64,000 nt of DNA from an uncultured Eggerthella sp. (GTDB taxonomy: Bacteria > Actinomycetota > Coriobacteriia > Coriobacteriales > Eggerthellaceae). The notes beneath the pieces are model-generated. The model was not told the DNA's origin. It saw nothing but the letters and a program-made list of their open reading frames with translations, and made no database searches. The stretch is from contig CAUASB010000003.1 of the NCBI GenBank assembly GCA_958431815.1, forward strand, positions 62,001 through 126,000, in the 5' to 3' direction. This document shows positions 58,076 to 64,000 of this stretch, in pieces (the stretch's first letter is position 1; each line of letters opens with the position of its first letter). The translations under genes and the position numbers were made by a program.

Positions 58076-58453
58076 CTACAGCTCTGCTTTCCACAGGCCG
58101 TGCAGGTTGCAGTACTCGTATACAGCAACTGCCTTATCGCCAGGAGCAACAGCGAAATCGGCCTTGGGCTCCATGCCGGGCTGCAAGTGAGCAACCTGGA
58201 AGCCCTTGACGGTTTCAAGGACGATCATGGTGATGAAGTGCTTTTCCTCCATGGGGTGCAGAACGCTGCCCACCTCTACATGAACGGTTTCGCCAACCGT
58301 CGCCACGGGCACATGCTTTTCGCGAGCGCCATCGGTTTCGCCAGCATGCAGCAGCGCCATCTTCTCGCCGCAACACATGAGCGGAGCACCTTGGTCGAAC
58401 AGCTTCACAGCCACATTGCCGCAATGAGCGCACTTGTAGAATTCGAGTTTCAT
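58076..58453 (-). CDS. Desulfoferrodoxin (superoxide reductase)
   Basis: 125 residues. Both iron centres are intact. Centre I (desulforedoxin-like): Cys8, Cys11, Cys27, Cys28. Centre II (catalytic): His47 in the EKH motif, His66, His72, Cys115 and His118. It reduces superoxide to peroxide without making oxygen, a standard defence in anaerobes. AAGGGGG lies upstream of the ATG. The promoter (58525-58553) is close to consensus and overlaps a dyad, so the gene is probably stress-regulated. Monocistronic. Confidence 0.96.
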   Translation of the reverse strand: MKLEFYKCAHCGNVAVKLFDQGAPLMCCGEKMALLHAGETDGAREKHVPVATVGETVHVEVGSVLHPMEEKHFITMIVLETVKGFQVAHLQPGMEPKADFAVAPGDKAVAVYEYCNLHGLWKAEL

Positions 58454-58524
58454 GATATTCCCCCTTCATTCGGGAAACCGCCTGTGCCGGGCTTTGGCGT
58501 AGCGGTTATGCTTTGCTTTCGTTT

Positions 58525-58553
58525 ATTATGCTACTTATTTAGTATCATTTCAA
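58525..58553 (-). promoter_or_regulatory. Promoter of the desulfoferrodoxin gene with overlapping dyad
   Basis: Minus strand: TTGAAA (58548-58553), 17-bp spacer, CATAAT (58525-58530). The dyad ATGCTACT-tattt-AGTATCAT (58528-58548, 7 of 8 pairs) covers the spacer and part of the -10, a typical repressor position. Confidence 0.75.
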
Positions 58554-58616
58554 GTACAGGAAGCCAAAATGTCCCTCAGACAGGGAAATCAGACAACCAC
58601 AAATACGGTTATAAAA

Positions 58617-58650
58617 CTAGAAAAGGCAGGTCAACGCCTGCCTTTTCTAG
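58617..58650 (-). terminator. Terminator overlapping the lgt stop codon
   Basis: CTAGAAAAGGCAGG and complement, 14-bp perfect stem with a 6-nt loop; the stop codon of lgt lies inside the right arm. TTTTATAA follows on the minus strand. Confidence 0.88.
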
Positions 58651-59471
58651 TTCAACTGAGGCCCCTGCTGGGGCTTCTTCGTTTTCGCCGCATACACCAA
58701 AAGCGCAATGCCCGCCACCACAAGCGGCACCGAAAGCACCTGACCCATGGTAAGCCAACCACCCCATAAATAGCCCAGCTGGGCATCGGGCTGACGCACG
58801 AATTCAATGGCAAAGCGGCAAATGCCGTAGCCAACCATGAACGTGCCGAAATAGGTACCGCGCGCAAACGGCGGACGCTTGCGCGACATGGCAAACAGGA
58901 TAATGAACAGCAGCACACCCTCTAGCAGCGCTTCATAGAGCTGGCTGGGGTGGCGCGGCATCGTGCCCGCACTGCCACCGAACACCACGCCCCATGGCAA
59001 ATCGGTGGGAGCGCCCCACAGCTCGCCATTCACGAAGTTGGCACAGCGCCCGAAGAACAAGCCAACAGGCACGCCGATAATGGCCAGGTCAACCAAGGAA
59101 AGGTACGGCGTCTTGACCATGCGCGCCGCAACGATACCCGCCAGAAGCGCTCCGATGAACCCGCCATGGAAGCTCATGCCTCCCCGCTGGAATTCCAAGA
59201 TGGCAAGCGGGTTGGCCGCGTACATATCCCAGTTGTAGAAAAACACATAGCCCAAACGCCCACCCACGATGACGCCGATCATGGCGCACAGCATGATAAT
59301 GCACAGCGAATCGAAATCGAAACGCATCTTCCAGCGCTTGCCCACTACATACATGATGGCAATAACGCACACGAAGCCCGCTACATAGGCGAGCCCATAC
59401 CACCGCGCCGAAAACGGCCCGATGGTGAAAGCCACCGGATCAAGGCTTTGGTAGATGTCGTTCAGAAACAT
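58647..59471 (-). CDS. lgt: Prolipoprotein diacylglyceryl transferase
   Basis: 274 residues, seven membrane helices. It moves the diacylglyceryl group of phosphatidylglycerol to the lipobox Cys of prolipoproteins such as those at 27222 and 50059. The Lgt signature GLFFGRCANFVNGELWGAPTDLPWG is present, with the essential His in GGMSFHGGFIGALLAGI and the conserved Arg/Glu near RHPSQLYEALLEGVLLF. The 217-bp leader (59472-59689) holds nothing I recognise apart from the terminator of the next gene. Confidence 0.97.
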   Translation of the reverse strand: MFLNDIYQSLDPVAFTIGPFSARWYGLAYVAGFVCVIAIMYVVGKRWKMRFDFDSLCIIMLCAMIGVIVGGRLGYVFFYNWDMYAANPLAILEFQRGGMSFHGGFIGALLAGIVAARMVKTPYLSLVDLAIIGVPVGLFFGRCANFVNGELWGAPTDLPWGVVFGGSAGTMPRHPSQLYEALLEGVLLFIILFAMSRKRPPFARGTYFGTFMVGYGICRFAIEFVRQPDAQLGYLWGGWLTMGQVLSVPLVVAGIALLVYAAKTKKPQQGPQLN

Positions 59472-59661
59472 TCATATCCTTTCCTCCGTTCTTCAAACGG
59501 CAGACGTTCGCATTGCACGCTACGACGTTGCACGGAATCCTGGAGGCACGGCCGAGGCCCAATCGCACAGCGCGGTCAAACGTCGGCGCTTCGCTCTTTC
59601 GCCCCATCTGCACTCGTCGGGGTTCCGCCCACTGATTTACTGGCGCCTACCCTAACATAAA

Positions 59662-59687
59662 GAAAGCCATCCAGCAGGATGGCTTTC
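59662..59687 (-). terminator. Terminator after the Cys-rich protein gene
   Basis: A perfect 11-bp stem GAAAGCCATCC with an AGCA loop, followed by TTTATG on the minus strand, directly after the stop. Confidence 0.82.
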
Positions 59688-59689
59688 AG

Positions 59690-59935
59690 TTACTTCGTTG
59701 CGTTCGTTGAGGGTGCGTTGCTTAGGAAGAACTCGCAAAAACGGCAAATGTCCTTGACGCTTTGCTCCCTATCGATATCGCACCTGAACAGCAAATCGAG
59801 GTTCGAGGTAACCTTGTGGGTCGGGCGATCACAGGCTGCGAAATGGCAGTCTGCCGGGCAGGGCTCACCGGGTGTGTTGTGAGGGCAGCGAGACTGCATT
59901 TCGTCGTCGCAGCCGCGAAGTTCCCAGCAATGCAT
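59690..59935 (-). CDS. Small cysteine-rich protein
   Basis: 81 residues with nine cysteines: Cys3, 9, 17, 26, 30, 35 in the N-terminal half (HCWELRGCDDEMQSRCPH, then CPADCHFAAC) and three more in FRCDID and ICRFCEFF. The CWExxxC...CP opening recalls small metal- or Fe-S-binding domains of anaerobes. No enzymatic domain. It is 9 bp downstream of a NifU-type gene, so a role in Fe-S assembly or metal handling is a reasonable inference. Confidence 0.75.
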   Translation of the reverse strand: MHCWELRGCDDEMQSRCPHNTPGEPCPADCHFAACDRPTHKVTSNLDLLFRCDIDREQSVKDICRFCEFFLSNAPSTNATK

Positions 59936-59944
59936 TGCTTCGCC

Positions 59945-60172
59945 TTACGCAGGTACCACGCGGGTAACGCCGGGAACGCGATCCTTCAAAACGCGCTCAA
60001 CACCATGAGCCAGCGTCATCTGGGACATGGGGCAGCCCTTGCAAGCGCCCTGAAGCTCAACGGTAACCACGCCTTCTTCGTTAACGTCTACCAGCTGAAC
60101 GTCGCCGCCGTCTGCCTGAAGGGAGGGACGGATGAGCTCGAGTACTGCAGCCACATCGGACTTCTCTACCAT
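59945..60172 (-). CDS. NifU-type (Nfu) Fe-S scaffold protein
   Basis: 75 residues, the minimal Nfu domain: LIRPSLQADGGDVQLVDV and the cluster-binding CKGCP (Cys44 and Cys47). A dimer of such domains holds a 4Fe-4S cluster for delivery to client proteins. The window encodes several possible clients (two Fe-S AKRs, the UDG). It is immediately upstream of the Cys-rich gene. Confidence 0.94.
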   Translation of the reverse strand: MVEKSDVAAVLELIRPSLQADGGDVQLVDVNEEGVVTVELQGACKGCPMSQMTLAHGVERVLKDRVPGVTRVVPA

Positions 60173-60226
60173 AGGTAACTCCTAACATTCACCAGGGCAT
60201 GCGCGCAGGCGAGCCCTGTTTCTGCT

Positions 60227-60802
60227 TTATTCCTGGGTCATTCTATCATGCACGAAGCGGCCGATTCGCTCGAAATCGGCCACGAGCGTTTCCATACGTG
60301 CCGGGTCGTGTAATGCTGCCGCCGGGTGGTACACCGGTGCCACCAGGAAACGCCCCGTTTGGCGTACCGACCCGCGCAAATGGCTGATGCCCATATCCGT
60401 TTTCAGGATGAACTGCGTGGCGAAGTTGCCCATGGTGATAAGCAGCCACGGGTTGATGGTCTGCACCTGCGTGCGAAGGAACGGCGCGCACGCCTCGATT
60501 TCAGAAGCCGCTGGGTTTCGGTTCGAGGGCGGGCGGCATTTCAGCACGTTGGCGATGTACACCTCTTCACGCCGCAAATGGGCATGCCACAGAAGCTCGT
60601 TCAGCAGCTTGCCAGCATTGCCCACAAACGGACGACCCTGCTCATCTTCGTATCGGCCGGGCGCTTCGCCGATAAGCATAATGCCCGCATGCGGATCCCC
60701 TTCACCGAACACCGTGTTAAGGCGGCCTTCGCACAGACTACAGGCATGACATGCCGCAACCTGCTGCGAAAGTTCGTCGAGAGGAACCGCTTCGATCTTC
60801 AT
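60227..60802 (-). CDS. Uracil-DNA glycosylase, family 4 (Fe-S)
   Basis: 191 residues from the ATG at 60802 with GGGG upstream. Removes uracil from DNA. Motif 1 GEAPGRYEDEQGRPFVGNAGKLL and motif 3 YHPAAAL are present. Four cysteines for the cluster: ACHACSLCEGR (CxxC), NVLKCRPPSNRNP and EIEACAPFL. The gene starts 8 bp after the alr stop, so the two are probably co-transcribed. Confidence 0.93.
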   Translation of the reverse strand: MKIEAVPLDELSQQVAACHACSLCEGRLNTVFGEGDPHAGIMLIGEAPGRYEDEQGRPFVGNAGKLLNELLWHAHLRREEVYIANVLKCRPPSNRNPAASEIEACAPFLRTQVQTINPWLLITMGNFATQFILKTDMGISHLRGSVRQTGRFLVAPVYHPAAALHDPARMETLVADFERIGRFVHDRMTQE

Positions 60803-60810
60803 AGCTACCC

Positions 60811-62109
60811 CTAGCGATAATAGCGAGGCATGCGATGCGAGAAGCCGATAGTTACCTCGTGTTCGATGGTTGCGGCGCGCTTTGCCATGGTGGTGATGGA
60901 GCAATCTACGCTGGGGTGCGGGCCGGCGATGATGACCTCGTCGCCGATGTGCGGGTCGAGCGTCGGCGCGGAAACACGCGAGCGCAAATCGACCTCGAAC
61001 ATGCACTGGTCCATGCAGATGTTGCCAACCTGGTGCACCGCACGGTTCTGGTAAGCGAAGTCGATCTTGCCGGAAAGCAGGCGGATAAGGCCATCGGCAT
61101 AGCCCACAGGAACGGTGCAGATCTTCACACTGCCGGGGCTGCGGTAGTTCATGCCGTAGCTTACGCCCTCGCTCATGGGTACCGTCATGACGTTGGTGAT
61201 GCGGGCGTGAACACTCATGGCCGGGCGCAGCTCAACCAACTTGTGCGTGTCGGGGGCAGCCTGGTAGCCGTACATGGAAATGCCCAAACGGCACATGTCG
61301 AAATGCGTCTTCGGGAAGCGATACGTTGCCGCAGAGTTGTCGCAGTGCACAATACCCGGATCGAAGCCGGCGGCCTCGATGGCGCGCATTGCCTCAACGA
61401 AACGCTTGATCTGAATCTGGAAATCGAGCGTTTCCAAGCTGTCAGCCGTAGCGAAATGAGTGAAGCAGCCCTTCAGCTCCAAGGCGCGATGGAAGCTGAC
61501 CTGATGCAGGAATTCCACCACGCTGTCGTAATGCACGCCGATACGGTTCATGCCTGAATTGATAGCCAGGTGATACGGCGCTTTCAGCCCCTGAGCATCG
61601 GCGGCCTCGGCGTAGGCAATGGCGAATTCCGTGGTGTATACCGCAGGCATGATGTTGTAGTACAGAAGCAGCGGGATAGCCTGAGCTGGAGGCTCCGCCA
61701 GCATGAGGATAGGCTCGCGCAAACCGCCGTTGCGCAGCTCGATGCCCTCATCGACCGTAGCAACGCCCAGATAGGTAGCACCCGCTGCGGTTGCCGCCTT
61801 GGCAACCTCGATAGCACCATGGCCGTATGCGTCAGCCTTCACCACAGCAAGCAGGCGGCAATTGCTGCCCAGCTGCTTTTTCGTCTGCAGCACGTTGTAT
61901 TGGATAGCGCTTCGGTCGATTTCTACCCACGACCAACGCCTGTCGTATTCGGCGATTGCCTGCACCTGCTCTTTGGAAAGCGTAGGAGTTGGCGCTGCTG
62001 CCTCTTTCGGCTTATTTTGCTCGGCACGGAGAATTGCATCAAGCGGGTTATCGGTATGTTCTTTGGCCTTGTTGGCAAAGCCGGTAAAGCCGTTGGGTAG
62101 GTCTTGCAC
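60811..62109 (-). CDS. alr: Alanine racemase
   Basis: 432 residues from the GTG at 62109, which has AAGAAGGG upstream; a longer frame to 62205 has no ribosome site and spans a TATACT promoter-like hexamer. PLP barrel enzyme making D-alanine for peptidoglycan. Cofactor lysine in LAVVKADAYGHGA, HCDNSAATYRFP, catalytic Tyr in EGVSYGMNYRS. An extra N-terminal segment of about 55 residues (PNGFTGFANKAKEHTDNPLDAI, Pro/Lys-rich) precedes the usual start at WSWVEIDRSAI. First gene with udg downstream. Confidence 0.92.
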   Translation of the reverse strand: MQDLPNGFTGFANKAKEHTDNPLDAILRAEQNKPKEAAAPTPTLSKEQVQAIAEYDRRWSWVEIDRSAIQYNVLQTKKQLGSNCRLLAVVKADAYGHGAIEVAKAATAAGATYLGVATVDEGIELRNGGLREPILMLAEPPAQAIPLLLYYNIMPAVYTTEFAIAYAEAADAQGLKAPYHLAINSGMNRIGVHYDSVVEFLHQVSFHRALELKGCFTHFATADSLETLDFQIQIKRFVEAMRAIEAAGFDPGIVHCDNSAATYRFPKTHFDMCRLGISMYGYQAAPDTHKLVELRPAMSVHARITNVMTVPMSEGVSYGMNYRSPGSVKICTVPVGYADGLIRLLSGKIDFAYQNRAVHQVGNICMDQCMFEVDLRSRVSAPTLDPHIGDEVIIAGPHPSVDCSITTMAKRAATIEHEVTIGFSHRMPRYYR

Positions 62110-62469
62110 GAAGAGCCCTTCTTTCGTCTTATAAGGATAAAGAAAAGTATACCGCGCCACGCAAGTGGCTTGCAGCATAGCGCGGAAAGCTTCCCAATGC
62201 GACATTTTTGGATCTTGAATTCACTGCAATTGTTTGAAACGCGCTTCCCAGTGAACATTAGCCATTGAGAAAACAAGAATCTCGAACCTTCTGCAATTTT
62301 TTCGATTGCAGATTCCCCTCTCCCCTTTCACCTGGTCGGAAAATCACCCTGCTCGGTGCAGGGTTTGTTGCTTTGCTGCACCTCATTTTTTAAGAAACGC
62401 CGCGTTACTTAACCGCTGGATTGCGATACCATAAACCTAATAGGTAAAACTCCGTTCTAAGGAGCCGCT
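62110..62469. promoter_or_regulatory. Divergent promoter region of alr and the DUF362 gene
   Basis: 360 bp without a gene. It contains a TATACT hexamer for alr near 62146-62151, a CCCTGC-tcggt-GCAGGG hairpin (62348-62364) on the DUF362 side, and the palindrome at 62390-62412. Confidence 0.5.
62390..62412. promoter_or_regulatory. 23-bp palindrome before the DUF362 gene
   Basis: TTAAGAAACGC, centre C, GCGTTACTTAA: 10 of 11 pairs symmetric. It lies 57 bp before the DUF362 ATG. The AGTAACGC/GCGTTACT core matches the site at 25865-25887. Confidence 0.65.
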
Positions 62470-63480
62470 ATGGCTGAAGCAAATCCGCAAGCAGCAACCA
62501 ACGGCAGCGTTCGCGTTCCGTTCGACCAGCGCGATGGCGCTACCTCCGACGTATTCTTCACGCGCGACCTTTCCGCTGAAGGCCTGCATCGCGCAGTGGC
62601 GAAGGTTGCCCCGCAGCTTACCGGCAAGGTTGCCATCAAGCTGCACACCGGTGAAAAGGACGGCCCCAACATCATCCCCTTCGGCTGGGTGAAAGAACTG
62701 GTGTCTGAAGATTTGCCCGACGCCACCATCGTGGAAACCAACACCTACTACGAAGGCGACCGCTACACCACCGAACAGCATCGCGAAACCATCGCCCACA
62801 ACGGCTGGACGTTCTGCCCTGTTGACATCATGGATGAAGAGGGCGTCACCACCTTGCCCGTTGCCGGCGGCAAGTGGTTCGACGAAATGCATGTGGGCAC
62901 CCATATGCTGAACTATGATTCCATGCTTACGTTGACCCATTTCAAGGGCCACACCATGGGCGGCTTCGGCGGCTCCAACAAGAATCTGGGCATTGGTTGC
63001 GCCGATGGTCGCATCGGCAAGGGCGAGATCCACACCGTTCCCGGCTCCGACAACCTGTGGTCCATTGCCGAAGAAGAGCTGATGGAGCGCATCACCGAAT
63101 CGACCAAGGCCACCATCGACCATTTCGGTGAGCACATCGTGTACGTGAACGTGATGCGCAACATGTCGGTTTCCTGCGACTGCGAGGGAACGGGCGCCAT
63201 GCCGGTTGTCACGCCGAACGTAGGCATCCTGGTTTCCACCGACATCTGCGCCATCGACACTGCCTGCGTAGACTTGGTATACGCCATGACCGAAGCCGGC
63301 CTGTGCGACAACCACGACTTGGTCGAGCGCATGGAAACCCGCCATGGCCTGCGCCAGCTTTCCTACATGCACGAACTGGGCATGGGCAACTGGAAGTACC
63401 GCCTGCTCGACCTGGACAACGGCGAAGCCGAGCTCACCCAAGCCGAAGCCGTAGCGCACGTTAAGCCCTTCGAAGGCTAA
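62470..63480 (+). CDS. DUF362 domain protein
   Basis: 336 residues from the ATG at 62470 with AAGGAG upstream. DUF362 blocks: KVAIKLHTGEKDGPNIIPFGWVKEL at the start and MLTLTHFKGHTMGGFGGSNKNLGIGCADGRIGK in the middle (family pattern LtxxKGHxxxGxGGaxKNxgMG), with GILVSTDICAIDTACVDLV near the end. The C-terminal ferredoxin domain present in many members is absent. Function unknown; such proteins are common in anaerobes. Single gene, with a palindromic operator candidate upstream and two hairpins downstream. Confidence 0.88.
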   Translation: MAEANPQAATNGSVRVPFDQRDGATSDVFFTRDLSAEGLHRAVAKVAPQLTGKVAIKLHTGEKDGPNIIPFGWVKELVSEDLPDATIVETNTYYEGDRYTTEQHRETIAHNGWTFCPVDIMDEEGVTTLPVAGGKWFDEMHVGTHMLNYDSMLTLTHFKGHTMGGFGGSNKNLGIGCADGRIGKGEIHTVPGSDNLWSIAEEELMERITESTKATIDHFGEHIVYVNVMRNMSVSCDCEGTGAMPVVTPNVGILVSTDICAIDTACVDLVYAMTEAGLCDNHDLVERMETRHGLRQLSYMHELGMGNWKYRLLDLDNGEAELTQAEAVAHVKPFEG

Positions 63481-63508
63481 GCGCAGCACGCATATTCGCT
63501 GTTTTCGA

Positions 63509-63536
63509 GCGCCCATTCTCTTTGCGAGGTGGGCGC
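63509..63536 (+). terminator. Hairpin after the DUF362 gene
   Basis: GCGCCCA and its perfect 7-bp complement TGGGCGC, with a 14-nt loop, followed by ATTTCTTTG. Confidence 0.6.
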
Positions 63537-63556
63537 ATTTCTTTGCCCAATACACA

Positions 63557-63593
63557 AGAAGGGCCCGCAAGCTTCATGCCTGCGGGCCCTTCT
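63557..63593. terminator. Terminator between DUF362 and eno
   Basis: A perfect 13-bp stem AGAAGGGCCCGCA with an 11-nt loop between convergent genes. Confidence 0.85.
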
Positions 63594-63612
63594 GAAATAT
63601 CGAACCTGGCGT

Positions 63613-64000
63613 TTAGCGGTTGATGTTGTAGAACGCCTTCATGCCGGCATACTGGCCGGAATCGCCCAACTGCTCTTCGATGCGAAGAAGCTGGTTGTAC
63701 TTGGCAACACGGTCGGAACGGCACGGTGCGCCCGTCTTGATCTGACCGGCGTTAGTAGCAACTGCCAAATCGGCGATGGTAACGTCTTCGGTTTCGCCGG
63801 AACGATGGGACATGATGCATGCATAGCCTGCCTGCTTTGCCATCTGAACAGCCTCAAGAGCCTCGGTAAGAGAGCCGATCTGGTTGACCTTTACCAGGAT
63901 GGCGTTTGCGCAACCAAGCTCGATGCCCTTGGCAAGACGCTTGGGGTTGGTTACGAACAGGTCGTCGCCAACCAGCTGAACCTTGTCGCCGATGCGGTCG
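63613..64000 (-). CDS. eno: Enolase, C-terminal part (5' end beyond the window)
   Basis: The last 128 codons are present and open to the window edge. They contain VGDDLFVTNPKRLAKG (Mg ligand Asp), the catalytic Lys in AILVKVNQIGSLTE, the SHRSGETED loop with the phosphate-binding His/Arg/Ser, and IKTGAPCRSDRVAKYNQLLRIEEQLG with the second active-site Lys. Enolase converts 2-phosphoglycerate to phosphoenolpyruvate. Ends near a terminator shared with the DUF362 gene. Confidence 0.97.
   Translation of the reverse strand, partial: DRIGDKVQLVGDDLFVTNPKRLAKGIELGCANAILVKVNQIGSLTEALEAVQMAKQAGYACIMSHRSGETEDVTIADLAVATNAGQIKTGAPCRSDRVAKYNQLLRIEEQLGDSGQYAGMKAFYNINR

Noticed and set aside
59472..59660. 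lgt leader considered as a riboswitch or structured RNA
   Set aside because: I could not match any known riboswitch, T-box or SRP/6S RNA consensus, and no long stem was found.
8533..60000. CRISPR arrays or insertion sequences
   Set aside because: No regularly spaced identical repeats and no transposase or integrase frames were seen; the dispersed palindromes lack spacers and coding capacity.

Overview
This 64 kb window looks like a chromosomal segment of an anaerobic actinobacterium of the Coriobacteriia, most likely Eggerthellaceae. That placement is inference from protein character, not from a search. The signs are: moderately high GC with many ATG/GTG/TTG starts and AGGAGG-type ribosome sites; a Gram-positive-style atp cluster next to sua5-rpiB-glyA-upp; aldo/keto reductases with C-terminal 4Fe-4S domains; a desulfoferrodoxin; a Tat flavodoxin lipoprotein; and nickel-pincer (lar) genes. 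Most genes lie on the minus strand.

Layout. 1-5.0 kb: tilS-maf-hpt-ftsH-folP (tRNA modification, nucleotide hygiene, purine salvage, membrane proteolysis, folate). 5.1-11.5 kb: small membrane proteins, two TetR regulators, an aminotransferase/HAD pair, tRNA-Leu(CAA), a BrnT/BrnA toxin-antitoxin pair and a short prepilin peptidase. 12-17 kb: class I aldolase, a TM2/VTT/PRC-barrel operon, a YtxH-like protein and a Ddl-like ATP-grasp enzyme. 17-22.4 kb: serS with two linked genes of unknown role, an Atg22/UMF1-type transporter and a zinc-dependent phospholipase C-like protein. 22.5-31.7 kb: membrane Ser/Thr kinase, larC-like and larB genes, two Fe-S aldo/keto reductases, flavodoxin, and an SDR followed by an AraC regulator. 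31.8-39.4 kb: ychF, an NSS transporter, truA, dnaE. 39.6-46.7 kb: complete F-type ATP synthase operon atpIBEFHAGDC. 47-54.7 kb: deoxycytidylate deaminase-like gene, upp, glyA, a lipoprotein, rpiB, glpK, a hydrolase and sua5, a layout recalling the Firmicutes order upstream of atp. 54.9-64 kb: two flavoproteins, desulfoferrodoxin, lgt, a Cys-rich protein with a NifU-type protein, UDG, alr, a DUF362 protein and the 3' part of eno.

The most unusual content is between the genes. Six intergenic regions carry long nested inverted repeats of about 110-220 bp. Two of them (19.9 and 34.8 kb) share a conserved core but have different, still perfectly complementary, outer arms. Three others (11.9, 33.0 and 48.6 kb) share a second sequence family. 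There is also a set of strong regulatory dyads: a 31-bp near-perfect palindrome at 10.35 kb, a 32-bp perfect palindrome at 27.96 kb, one related operator-like site in two divergent promoter regions (25.87 and 62.40 kb), 21-bp-phased direct repeats before the SDR-AraC pair, and a dyad overlapping the desulfoferrodoxin promoter. Protein-level oddities include a LarC-like protein with only the N-terminal half, an aldo/keto reductase lacking two of four catalytic residues, and a Ddl-like enzyme with altered active-site motifs next to a stand-alone domain resembling the cyanophycin synthetase N-terminus.
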